DNA of 64,000 nucleotides from Thiopseudomonas acetoxidans. Its GTDB lineage: Bacteria > Pseudomonadota > Gammaproteobacteria > Pseudomonadales > Pseudomonadaceae. Of the stretch, positions 1 through 7,312 are shown one piece after another; the first letter of the stretch is position 1; each line of letters begins with the position of its first letter. The stretch is taken from assembly GCF_030362935.1 (NCBI RefSeq), contig NZ_JAUCDY010000001.1, positions 1-64,000 on the forward strand. Reading direction: 5' to 3'. The notes under the pieces were generated by a model. It made no database searches. It was not told the DNA's origin and worked only from the letters and a program-made list of their open reading frames with translations. Made by a program: the position numbers and the translations under genes.

Positions 1-198
1 GTAGATACCGGTTGCCTCCATCAACACGGTAATCTCATCAGGCTCAGCCTTTGTCTGTGCTTTTAGCCATGTATTCAACGCGTTACAGTCTGTGGCACTG
101 TTCTTAAATACTTTGGTTTTGAACTTATTTTTTTCTACATCACGTAGCCAGCAACAATCGAGCTTCGCTTTACTGACATCAATACCGATATAATGCAT
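1..198 (-). CDS. IS110-family recombinase, 5' part only (continues beyond the window start)
   Basis: Reading leftwards from the ATG at 198, the frame stays open to the window edge for 66 codons. The protein starts MHYIGIDVSKAKLDCCW and contains VLMEATGIY near residue 60. These are the first two acidic positions (Asp in GIDVSK, Glu in MEATG) of the RuvC-like DEDD domain of IS110-family recombinases, which move circular intermediates without terminal inverted repeats. A strong ribosome site (AAGGGGAG) lies just upstream of the ATG. The C-terminal Tnp_20 part with the catalytic serine lies outside the window, so intactness cannot be judged. Confidence 0.88.
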   Translation of the reverse strand, partial: MHYIGIDVSKAKLDCCWLRDVEKNKFKTKVFKNSATDCNALNTWLKAQTKAEPDEITVLMEATGIY

Positions 199-374
199 CT
201 CTCACTCCCCTTGTACATACAGCATCACTGAAAACAGGTGCTTGGATACCATTCAATGTATGAGAATAAAAGAGTCTGGGCGTTCATCTACAGGACAGCA
301 TCAAGTGCTAAGGTCGGAATCAACATCACCAGACTCACCGGAACAGAGGTAGCTAACCTCAGCTCCAAGAGAGA
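199..374 (-). ncRNA. Candidate bridge RNA in the left-end leader of the IS110 element
   Basis: IS110-group elements encode a bridge RNA of roughly 180 nt in the non-coding leader before the recombinase, with a 5' stem-loop, a target-binding loop and a donor-binding loop. This leader shows that order in transcript direction. There is a small hairpin, GAGGT/ACCTC (346-350 with 356-360). Next comes a long-range perfect 8-bp stem, GAGTCTGG/CCAGACTC (272-279 with 329-336), enclosing 49 nt. A 6-bp stem, CATACA/TGTATG (215-220 with 257-262), encloses 36 nt. The outer limit is set at 374 because repeat homology shared with 63548 onward begins there. Guide segments were not matched to a target, so the assignment rests on position and folding. 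Confidence 0.45.
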
Positions 375-426
375 TACAAGGTCTGCCTTCAGGCTGACAT
401 GTCGCCCTGAAGGGCGACCCTTACAG
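375..426. repeat. REP-like palindromic repeat, copy A
   Basis: The core GACATGTCGCCCTGAAGGGC at 396-415 forms the near-perfect palindrome GTCGCCCT/AGGGCGAC. It is preceded by CTTCAGGCT and followed by CCTTACAG. The same unit occurs at 454, 3474 and 63548, always between genes. This copy is next to the IS110 element. A to D similarity begins at ATACAAGGT on the left, so this is flanking chromosomal repeat rather than part of the insertion sequence. Confidence 0.7.
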
Positions 427-453
427 AAGAAGCTGACACAATGCCGGCAACCC

Positions 454-508
454 TAACATGTCGCCCTAAAGTGGAACCTACAGGAGCATGTCTTGTGGGT
501 TGGCTCAG
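454..508. repeat. REP-like repeat, copy B (degenerate palindrome plus CTTGTGGG tail)
   Basis: It shares ACATGTCGCCCTAAA with the other copies. The right arm of the palindrome is decayed (GTGGAACC instead of GGGCGACC). Downstream, CTACAGGAGCATGTCTTGTG followed by GGTTGGCTCAGCT matches copy C almost base for base. The region 509-604 before prlC contains no recognisable feature other than the leader of that gene. Confidence 0.6.
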
Positions 509-604
509 CTAAGGCTGTAGCGGTTAAGCAATTGCATCAACACAGAACCTTCAATCTGTACTAAAATGGTCAACATTAAAGCCAGTTAAACCATAGGTGT
601 TGCC

Positions 605-2653
605 GTGTCAGTGAGCCAAAACCCGTTGTTGCAAGATTTTGATTTACCACCTTTTTCAGAAATTAAACCCGAGCATGTTGAGCCAGCGATTGACCAGCTG
701 CTGGCAGACAGCCGTGCGCGAATTGCTGAGTTACTGGCGCAGCAAGACAGGCTCAACTGGGACAACTTAATTTTACCCATGGATGAAATATCAGCACGCT
801 TAAGCAAGGCGTGGGGTCCGGTAAGTCATTTAAACTCAGTGTGTAATAGTCCTGAACTTCGCCTCGCTTACGAAGCCTGCTTGCCCAAGCTGTCCGAGTT
901 CTGGACAGAGCTGGGGCAAAATAAACAGCTTTTTACCGCCTATCAAAAAATCGCTAACAACGCTCAAGCACAGCAATTGAGTGATGCCCAGCGTAAAGTG
1001 CTAGAAAATGAGTTAAGAGACTTCCGTTTGTCGGGGATTGATTTACCTGTCGATAAACAGCAACGTTACGCCGAGATTCAAAAGCAGCTGTCTGAATTAT
1101 CCAGTAAGTTTTCCAATAATCTGCTCGACGCTACGCAGGCTTGGACCAAGCACATTACCGATGCGCAGGATCTGGCTGGTGTGCCTGAATCAGCCATGGC
1201 GCAATTGGCACAGGCCGCGCAAGAAAAAAATCTACCCGGCTGGCTGGTTAATCTAGAGTTTCCCAGCTATTACGCCATCATGACCTATGCTGATCAGCGC
1301 GAGCTGCGCGAAGAGGTCTATACCGCTTACAGCACGCGCGCTTCTGAGCAAGGCCCCAATGCCAGCCAGTTCGACAACACCGAGGTGATGACGCAAACGC
1401 TGAACTTGCGTCAGGAATTAGCCCAGCTACTGGGCTACGCCAACTATAGCGAGTTGTCACTGGCCACCAAAATGGCCGAGTCCACCGAGCAGGTGTTGAC
1501 GTTTTTAGAGGATTTGGCGCAGCGCAGCAAGCCGTTTGCCGAGCGTGATTTAAACGAGTTGCGTGCCTATGCGGCTGAGCAGGGCTGTGCGGACTTGCAG
1601 AGCTGGGATCTGGGTTATTACAGCGAAAAATTACGCGAGCAGCGCTACAGCATCAGCGAAGAAGTTATTCGCCAGTATTTCCCGATCAACAAAGTGCTAG
1701 GCGGTCTGTTTGAACTGGTAGAGCGCTTATTTGCCATTCAAATTCACGAAGAGCAAGCGTTTGAGCGCTGGCATCCGGATGTACGCCTGTTTACCATCAG
1801 CGAGTATGGACAGCCCATTGGGCGCTTTTACTTTGATCTCTATGCCCGTGCCAATAAGCGCGGCGGTGCTTGGATGGACGGTGCTCGGGATCGGTTCCGT
1901 AACAGCGAAAATGAGCTGGTATTGCCCGTTGCTTATTTGGTGTGTAATTTCACGCCAGCGGTAGGGGAGCATCCAGCGTTGTTGACCCACGACGAAGTGA
2001 CCACATTATTCCATGAGTTTGGTCACGGTCTGCATCATATGCTCACGCGTGTTGAACAGTTGGGCGTATCCGGTATCAATGGTGTGCCTTGGGATGCGGT
2101 GGAGTTGCCGAGTCAATTTATGGAAAACTGGTGCTGGGAACCTGAGGGTTTGGCATTAATTGCTGAGCATTATCAAACCCAAGAGCCCTTACCACAGGAT
2201 ATGCTGGAGAAAATGCTGGCTGCGCGTAATTTCCAGTCGGGCATGCTGATGGTGCGCCAGCTGGAGTTTTCCCTGTTTGATTTTGAGCTGCATAGCAGTC
2301 ATGGTGATGGTCGCAGCGTGCTTGAAGTGCTGGACAGCGTGCGTCAGCGCGTAGCGGTGATAACGCCACCGGCGTGGAACCGTTTTGCTAATAGTTTTAG
2401 CCATATTTTTGCCGGTGGCTATGCGGCCGGCTATTACAGCTATAAGTGGGCAGAGGTGTTGTCAGCCGATGCCTTTGCGCGCTTTGAGGAAGAAGGCATT
2501 TTAAACCCCGAAGTAGGTCAAGCATTTCGTAACAGCGTGTTGGCCAAGGGCGGATCTTATGAGCCGCTGGAGTTGTTTATCGAGTTTAGAGGGCGCGCGC
2601 CAGAAACTGATGCGTTATTGCGCCACAGTGGTTTAACCGGACAAGTTGCCTAA
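605..2653 (+). CDS. prlC: Oligopeptidase A (M3 metallopeptidase)
   Basis: A 682-residue cytoplasmic zinc peptidase of the M3/thimet family, which degrades short peptides including cleaved signal peptides. The zinc motif HEFGH is in TTLFHEFGHGLHHML near residue 470, and the downstream ligand helix (ELPSQFMENWCWE) is present. The length is normal for the family. Translation starts at a GTG, with AGGTG a few bases upstream, giving MSVSQNPLLQDFDLPPF, the usual N-terminus. It is the first gene of a tight three-gene operon with the zinc-ribbon gene yheV, an arrangement typical of Pseudomonas. Confidence 0.96.
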   Translation: MSVSQNPLLQDFDLPPFSEIKPEHVEPAIDQLLADSRARIAELLAQQDRLNWDNLILPMDEISARLSKAWGPVSHLNSVCNSPELRLAYEACLPKLSEFWTELGQNKQLFTAYQKIANNAQAQQLSDAQRKVLENELRDFRLSGIDLPVDKQQRYAEIQKQLSELSSKFSNNLLDATQAWTKHITDAQDLAGVPESAMAQLAQAAQEKNLPGWLVNLEFPSYYAIMTYADQRELREEVYTAYSTRASEQGPNASQFDNTEVMTQTLNLRQELAQLLGYANYSELSLATKMAESTEQVLTFLEDLAQRSKPFAERDLNELRAYAAEQGCADLQSWDLGYYSEKLREQRYSISEEVIRQYFPINKVLGGLFELVERLFAIQIHEEQAFERWHPDVRLFTISEYGQPIGRFYFDLYARANKRGGAWMDGARDRFRNSENELVLPVAYLVCNFTPAVGEHPALLTHDEVTTLFHEFGHGLHHMLTRVEQLGVSGINGVPWDAVELPSQFMENWCWEPEGLALIAEHYQTQEPLPQDMLEKMLAARNFQSGMLMVRQLEFSLFDFELHSSHGDGRSVLEVLDSVRQRVAVITPPAWNRFANSFSHIFAGGYAAGYYSYKWAEVLSADAFARFEEEGILNPEVGQAFRNSVLAKGGSYEPLELFIEFRGRAPETDALLRHSGLTGQVA

Positions 2654-2670
2654 TCGGCGAGGTGGAACGC

Positions 2671-2955
2671 ATGAGCGAAAAAGTACAGCCTAAAAAACAG
2701 TTTATTGCCGGAGCGGTTTGCCCTGCTTGTGAAGCTATGGATACCATTCGGATGTGGCGCATTGATGAAGTGCCATATCGTGACTGTATCAACTGCGGCT
2801 TTAGTGACAAGTTAAATGCACAGGGCAATTCGGTGCCGTTAGAGTTACCTACGCGAGTGAATCCACAAGATAAAAAACCAGTGGTAAAGCAGGGAAAGAC
2901 AGTGCAGTTTTTTCCTAATCCTAAGTTAAAAAAGAAAACAGGAGAGAACGAGTGA
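2671..2955 (+). CDS. yheV: YheV-family zinc-ribbon protein
   Basis: A small basic protein of about 94 residues with two CxxC knuckles, CPAC near the N-terminus and CINC about 27 residues later, forming a probable zinc ribbon (YheV/DUF2387 family). Its biochemical role is unknown, and it commonly follows prlC in gammaproteobacteria. I chose the ATG at 2671 because AGGTGG lies six bases upstream; an in-frame GTG at 2662 would place the start on top of that site. The stop overlaps the GTG start of the next gene (GTGA), indicating translational coupling. Confidence 0.85.
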   Translation: MSEKVQPKKQFIAGAVCPACEAMDTIRMWRIDEVPYRDCINCGFSDKLNAQGNSVPLELPTRVNPQDKKPVVKQGKTVQFFPNPKLKKKTGENE

Positions 2956-3344
2956 GAATCCCTGCACTAATAACCCTTTGTTTTATGCTGGTGTTTGGTT
3001 CTGCATGGGCTAACGAACCTGTGACTACTGCCTATGTTAGTCTGCAGCCTGCCGTGATAGGTAACTACAACGCCAGTGGTGGCAAGCTCAAATTTTATAA
3101 GGCGGATATAGCGTTACGCGTCAAAAGCAACAATGTAGCGCGCGTTGAATACCATCTACCTTTGATAAGAGATCAGTTGGTGATGCAGTTTGCTCGGCAG
3201 ACTGATGAAGATTTTGCCAGCGTTGAAGCTAAGGAAGCAGTACGTCGAGCCGCTTTGATGCGTGTCCAGAGTGTGCTGGAGCGCGAAGAAGGCGAAACCT
3301 TGGTTGAAGACTTGCTGTTTAACAACCTAGTGGTACAGAAGTAA
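2952..3344 (+). CDS. FliL-like exported protein
   Basis: A 130-residue protein with a Sec signal peptide (cleavage after FGSAWA) instead of the single membrane anchor of classical FliL. The mature part resembles the FliL C-terminal domain: strands around YVSLQPAVIGNY, then LKFYKADIALRV, then a helix with RDQLVMQFARQTDEDF and a terminal VEDLLFNNLVVQK. FliL proteins stabilise stators at the flagellar motor. This stand-alone paralogue downstream of yheV is common in pseudomonads and its function is not established. The GTG start overlaps the yheV stop. It is convergent with the eight-gene envelope operon. Confidence 0.75.
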   Translation: MRIPALITLCFMLVFGSAWANEPVTTAYVSLQPAVIGNYNASGGKLKFYKADIALRVKSNNVARVEYHLPLIRDQLVMQFARQTDEDFASVEAKEAVRRAALMRVQSVLEREEGETLVEDLLFNNLVVQK

Positions 3345-3349
3345 CGAGC

Positions 3350-3391
3350 AGCTGTGATTGGGTCAGCTTTTGGGGTTGACACAGCTTTTTT
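3350..3391 (+). terminator. Probable rho-independent terminator of prlC-yheV-fliL-like
   Basis: AGCTGTG (3350-3356) pairs with CACAGCT (3380-3386), with an inner GTCA/TGAC extension, and is followed by a run of Ts to 3391. It lies 6 bases after the stop of the FliL-like gene. Confidence 0.45.
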
Positions 3392-3423
3392 AGGCTGGCT
3401 TCGAGCTTGTGGGTTGGCCCAGA

Positions 3424-3453
3424 TCTTGTGGGAGCGCAACTTTTGCGCGATTG
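3424..3453. repeat. Pseudomonas-type REP sequence
   Basis: CTTGTGGGAGCGCAACTTTT followed by GCGCGATT matches the typical Pseudomonas REP form (TGTGGGAGCG, a variable centre, then CGCGA), with GCGCAA/TTGCGC as the imperfect stem. A related copy in the opposite orientation is at 63604-63632. Confidence 0.65.
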
Positions 3454-3473
3454 GTGGTTGTCCATGTAGATCA

Positions 3474-3545
3474 TGCCTTTAGGCTGACATGTCGCCCTAA
3501 AAGGGCGACCTATAGGAGCATGTCTTGTGGGATGGCACGGCTCTT
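3474..3545. repeat. REP-like palindromic repeat, copy C
   Basis: CCTTTAGGCTGACATGTCGC then CCTAAAAGGGCGACC contains the palindrome TCGCCCT/AGGGCGA. Its tail, TATAGGAGCATGTCTTGTGG, matches copy B. It sits between two convergent operons, where such hairpins often protect transcript 3' ends. The remainder, 3546-3608, has no recognisable feature. Confidence 0.68.
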
Positions 3546-3608
3546 TTGATTGACAGAACGGGGTGGTGCCAGCCCGTACTAGTGCCGGTGAAATGCTGTG
3601 AGCTGCTT

Positions 3609-4187
3609 TTATTGCAGCAGCTCGCGTAGTTCATCCATGGCTTTTTGGGCTTTAAATTCTTCATACAGCGCTTCGGTCGACATGGGGTCGAGTTTGCGGT
3701 TAGAGCCGTCGACCAGCGTATCAAACACTTCGCGGGTGTTTTCCAGCACTACTAATGCACAGAGATACTTTTTGCTGTCGATGGTGGCAAAGGAAATTTG
3801 CTCGGGTTTGCTACCGGCCAGTGTTTCATTAGAGATTTGCTGGCTGACCTGCTCAAAGGTTCCACCCACATGCTCGCTGTCACCACTGGTGGTTTTGCGG
3901 CTGTAAAGTTTATCCAACACACTGGCTTTGACCTGAATCTGTTGCGCCAAATCCGCCCGTGCGGCAGCGATAGCTTGGGCGCGATCAGCGGTCATTGAGC
4001 CGGACCAGTTAACACAGGCGGATGAGGCCAAACCCTTGTTGGACTTAGGCAGAAATACCCAATCAGGTGCATTATCGTTTGTGCTATGGGCGATAGGTCC
4101 GGTGTTGCTTGGCGCGACCGGCGCTTGTTGATTCGAGGCGCAAGCGCTTAATGCTAAAGCGGCTGCAAGAGTGAGTACTTTTTTCAT
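3609..4187 (-). CDS. LPP20-family lipoprotein, last gene of the envelope operon
   Basis: A 192-residue lipoprotein: signal peptide MKKVLTLAAALALSAC with lipobox LSAC, then a Pro/Asn linker. An LPP20-like domain starts at APDWVFLP near residue 40 and has the family pattern of an A-rich helix (AQAIAAARADLAQQIQVKAS) and a terminal helical tail. LPP20 proteins include Helicobacter Lpp20 and Vibrio FlgP, an outer-membrane lipoprotein of the flagellar basal body. The ATG overlaps the stop of the preceding transglycosylase by one base. A perfect 8-bp hairpin at 3600-3623 spans its stop codon. Confidence 0.82.
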   Translation of the reverse strand: MKKVLTLAAALALSACASNQQAPVAPSNTGPIAHSTNDNAPDWVFLPKSNKGLASSACVNWSGSMTADRAQAIAAARADLAQQIQVKASVLDKLYSRKTTSGDSEHVGGTFEQVSQQISNETLAGSKPEQISFATIDSKKYLCALVVLENTREVFDTLVDGSNRKLDPMSTEALYEEFKAQKAMDELRELLQ

Positions 4188-5323
4188 TATTGGCTCTCCA
4201 TGTACTTGGCGTAAGAGTGTTGGCGTTCGGTGACTTTCTTTAGATAATTTTTGGTTTCTGCATAGGGTAAATGTTGCAACAAGCGTTGATATACCTGCTC
4301 CGGTGTCATGCTGTTCGCTTTGCGTGCTGCCGCATCCAGCGAGGTGGTTCCGGTTAAGGCGCGTGATACGTTACCGGGGCCGGTGTTGTACGCAGCAATG
4401 CTCATTAACAAGCGGTTATGGTCGTTGGTAACCTTTTTGAAATAACGGCTGTTGAGCAGGTGCAAATACACACTGCCGGCCTTGATGTTGTTTTCCGAGT
4501 TATACAGCTGTTGCGGAGTAAGCAGATAAGCGCGTCCGGTTAGATATTCCGTAATATCCTTGCCAGCGGACTGAGGCACAATTTGCATCAGGCCAAAAGC
4601 TGGGATGTGTGAGCGTGCCATCGGGTTAAAGCTGGATTCAGTATGGATAACAGCTAACACCAATTCAGTCGGTAAACCATATTCACTGGCATGACGTGCG
4701 GCGGGCTCGACAAACTCTTGGGCGCGCTTATGCGTGGCACCGGCTGGCAGCTTAATAGTAATGCTAGTTTTTTTACCGGCGCGCTGAATCTGTGGCTGTG
4801 CTTTTTTTGACTCAGCAGCTTCGTTGCGTGACAGTAAGGTTTGCATGGCGTTGAAGGAGTGCTGCTCAAAACTGACACCAGCGTTTATATGAATAGGGTC
4901 GTTTTTAGCGGCCTCATACACTGTTTTCTTGCTCAGTTGCTCAATGCGCTGGCGCATTAAATCAATGCCTTGCTGATCGGAAAGCTGGTGATCGAGTAAC
5001 TCAAGCTCTATTTGGTTGTTTTCATAATCAATAATTAACCGTTGCAGCCTGTCATCTGAGTATTCAATCCAGTGCTGCTGATCGGGCAGCTTGACGTCTG
5101 GCCAGTGCTGGCTTATTTCATTTTTAAAGCTTAGCTCGGCATCTTTCCATTGTTTTACAAATTGGGCGAATTCACGTTCATTTTGCTGTTGAAAAGCTTG
5201 GAATTCGCTGCGTGAGGCTTGTTTAAACTTCTCGAACTCGGCATCCATGTCTGCGGCATTAGCGTAGGTATTCCAACCAAGCAAGCTACAGGTAACTAGA
5301 GAGATCATCTGCTTTTTCAGCAT
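4187..5323 (-). CDS. MltC-like murein lytic transglycosylase
   Basis: An exported protein of about 378 residues that would cleave peptidoglycan glycan strands. The signal peptide runs MLKKQMISLVTCSLLG to NAA. The next part resembles the N-terminal domain of MltC (DUF3393; charged helix with FEKFKQ and FQAFQQ). The C-terminal SLT domain has catalytic Glu in HTESSF, then GLMQI and AYNTGPGN. I chose the ATG at 5323 because AAAGGAG precedes it and the signal peptide follows directly; this start lies inside the end of the upstream gene, overlapping by 38 bases. Unlike E. coli MltC it has no lipobox. Confidence 0.85.
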   Translation of the reverse strand: MLKKQMISLVTCSLLGWNTYANAADMDAEFEKFKQASRSEFQAFQQQNEREFAQFVKQWKDAELSFKNEISQHWPDVKLPDQQHWIEYSDDRLQRLIIDYENNQIELELLDHQLSDQQGIDLMRQRIEQLSKKTVYEAAKNDPIHINAGVSFEQHSFNAMQTLLSRNEAAESKKAQPQIQRAGKKTSITIKLPAGATHKRAQEFVEPAARHASEYGLPTELVLAVIHTESSFNPMARSHIPAFGLMQIVPQSAGKDITEYLTGRAYLLTPQQLYNSENNIKAGSVYLHLLNSRYFKKVTNDHNRLLMSIAAYNTGPGNVSRALTGTTSLDAAARKANSMTPEQVYQRLLQHLPYAETKNYLKKVTERQHSYAKYMESQ

Positions 5324-6002
5324 CTTCTTGCTCCTTTTCTTGTTCTGCTTGCTGCAACCAGCGGCGACATTCAACAGAGTTACAGTTTTGCGCTAAATCA
5401 ATCATGGCCTGCCAGCGCTGCTCTTTAGCCCATATGGCTAAAACAGCTTCTTGTGCTTGGGTTAGGGTTAACGAATTAACGCGTAAATTATTATCCAGAT
5501 AACGTAGCTGTTGTTCAGGGTTGGCGAGTTTGGCAATCAGCGGGACGGCATCAGCAGAGCTGAACGGATGCTGCATGGCAAACTTAACCAGCGCATTCAC
5601 ACTTTTTTTGTCTTGCTCATAATCCATCATCCAAGCCGCACGCACCGCTAAAGCAGCGAGGTTTTTTTCTTCATCAATGATGCTGACATCGGCCTTGCAG
5701 TGCAGCCAAGTGCCTTGGCTCCATGATTTGTAGTTATCGATATGCGCTTCGATAAAGCTGACTTGATCGGGAACCTTGGCTTGTAGTTTAGCCGCAAGCT
5801 TTTCTCTAAGCTGCTGCTGTAACGGCAAGGTTAGTGCTTCGCGGCAGGCAATATTCCATGCGCTGGTGGGCAGGTCTTTCTTCGTGGTAACGCGCGCGGA
5901 GTCGCCTAGCAGTTCTTTTTCAAACACACTGCTAGGCGTTTGCGCGTAGAGACTAAGCGGCGGTACACAGAGTACCGCAGCAAGTAACGTGCGCTTAAGC
6001 AT
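5286..6002 (-). CDS. Unrecognised exported protein of the envelope operon
   Basis: A 238-residue protein with a clear Sec signal peptide (MLKRTLLAAVLCVPPLSLYA). The mature part has four cysteines: ACREALTLP, WLHCKADV, and NCNSVEC. These could form disulfides, and Cys-x4-Cys near residue 205 is notable. The C-terminal half is helical and ends in an acidic E/D-rich stretch. I recognise no family. It is coupled to its neighbours: its ATG overlaps the previous stop by one base, and the transglycosylase start lies within its last 38 bases. A role with the FlgT-like and LPP20 proteins is inferred only from the operon. Confidence 0.75.
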   Translation of the reverse strand: MLKRTLLAAVLCVPPLSLYAQTPSSVFEKELLGDSARVTTKKDLPTSAWNIACREALTLPLQQQLREKLAAKLQAKVPDQVSFIEAHIDNYKSWSQGTWLHCKADVSIIDEEKNLAALAVRAAWMMDYEQDKKSVNALVKFAMQHPFSSADAVPLIAKLANPEQQLRYLDNNLRVNSLTLTQAQEAVLAIWAKEQRWQAMIDLAQNCNSVECRRWLQQAEQEKEQEDAEKADDLSSYL

Positions 6003-7291
6003 TATAAATCGCCTGAATTAGACACGGCGCCTGAAGCTCCCTTGGGGTTGCTAGACTGTTGATTTTGTCCGCCGAGGGTATTGATGCGCTTGGTGTTGCC
6101 TTGACTGGCACCGCTTTGACCACGGCTAGTTTCGCGTGCAGCTTGCTTGGCGGTCGCTTCGAGGCTCGGTGCATATACGGCAATACTGTAGGACCAGTAG
6201 CCATCGTCACTATTAAAGGAACGGGTGTTTACGCCTGCTGGTACTTGGCCTTGAGAAACATCATAGTAGGCATCTGAAGCGCTAAACTGGTTCACAAAAG
6301 AGGTACGTTCTTCGCCCAGTTTGTTGGCTTGCTGCGGGTCTTCTAAGGCTGGGTCTTCATATTCAAACTGCTGGGTAAATTCAGCCTGCTTTTCGTCAAA
6401 TGCACCTTTCCAATACACTTCGCTGCCTTGCAGGGTGCTGATCAGTGCCGAGCGGGCTAGAGTTTGTGACTGTTTTTTAGCTTGGTCACCCAGTTTTCGC
6501 TGGATGTTGGCATTAGAGTTTTGGCGTTTAATGGCCGAGCCGTAACCTAAAACAATCACTTCACCGGTTTCTGCATGGGTGATTACCTTAGCGCCTACTG
6601 GTGGCAGAACACCGCTTTTAACATCGGCTACGACTTGCTTGAATAACGCGTTAGGATCGCTAGTTAATGCGGTTGCGCCGGCATTGCCACGAATCTGTGC
6701 GCGGGTTTTAGGGGTGGAAATCAGACTGACACGCACGGTTTTGTCGTCGGTATTGTCAAGTACATCAAAGGTGACATAACCCGCTAGGGAGCCTTGTACG
6801 GACTCTAAACAGGCTTGTTTGCTTTCTTCTTTGATATTGGCAAGGCTTTCTGTGCCGCTATCAATACCGCTCAGTGTGCTGTCGGCCAACGTATCGCAGC
6901 GCAGCTCTGAGCCTTGCATGTTTTCTACTAGCTGCTTTTTTGACACCAAGAAAGCGCGGTTGTAAGCGGCACGCTTGGAGAGCAGGGTGGCGTTAAGATT
7001 GTCGTAGGTTTGGTAAGATGCTGTGCCAATAGACAAAATACCCGTGCCGCTGCCGACTTGGATCATACGCACGCCGTCCTCATCGTCTTCGATCAAGCTG
7101 TAGTGAGCGACCTGTACACCATCTTTATCGTTTTCAGCAATGACCAAATTGTCTGTTATTGTTACGTTGGCTTGGGCGGCAGCAATATTGCTGTCAGCAC
7201 GTGCGGGTACTAAGTCGGTCAGATCAAAGTCTTCTGCATGGGCAGCCTGAGCGGAAAAAGCAATGAGTGCTGCTAGTAGTGTTTTTTTCAT
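6002..7291 (-). CDS. Large unrecognised periplasmic protein of the envelope operon
   Basis: About 429 residues with signal peptide MKKTLLAALIAFSAQAAHA. An N-terminal region holds FDLTDLVPARADSNIAAAQA. A central region has paired cysteines (LRCDTLAD and KQACLESV) and an Ala-rich LPP20/FlgT-like helix around SKRAAYNRAFLVSKKQLVENM. Strand-rich segments follow (GYVTFDVLD, GEVIVLGYGSAI), and the tail is a Gly/Ser/Asn/Gln-rich low-complexity stretch of about 45 residues. I chose the ATG at 7291 over the one at 7300 because AGGA then has proper spacing and the signal peptide is compact. The function is unknown; the flexible tail suggests an extended surface or wall-spanning segment. Confidence 0.75.
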   Translation of the reverse strand: MKKTLLAALIAFSAQAAHAEDFDLTDLVPARADSNIAAAQANVTITDNLVIAENDKDGVQVAHYSLIEDDEDGVRMIQVGSGTGILSIGTASYQTYDNLNATLLSKRAAYNRAFLVSKKQLVENMQGSELRCDTLADSTLSGIDSGTESLANIKEESKQACLESVQGSLAGYVTFDVLDNTDDKTVRVSLISTPKTRAQIRGNAGATALTSDPNALFKQVVADVKSGVLPPVGAKVITHAETGEVIVLGYGSAIKRQNSNANIQRKLGDQAKKQSQTLARSALISTLQGSEVYWKGAFDEKQAEFTQQFEYEDPALEDPQQANKLGEERTSFVNQFSASDAYYDVSQGQVPAGVNTRSFNSDDGYWSYSIAVYAPSLEATAKQAARETSRGQSGASQGNTKRINTLGGQNQQSSNPKGASGAVSNSGDL

Positions 7292-7312
7292 GAGTAACAT
7301 CCTAAATGTTGT

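Noticed and set aside
238..456. Open frame of 72 codons next to the IS110 gene
   Set aside because: It runs through the structured leader and repeat copy A, has no ribosome site and no protein-like composition.
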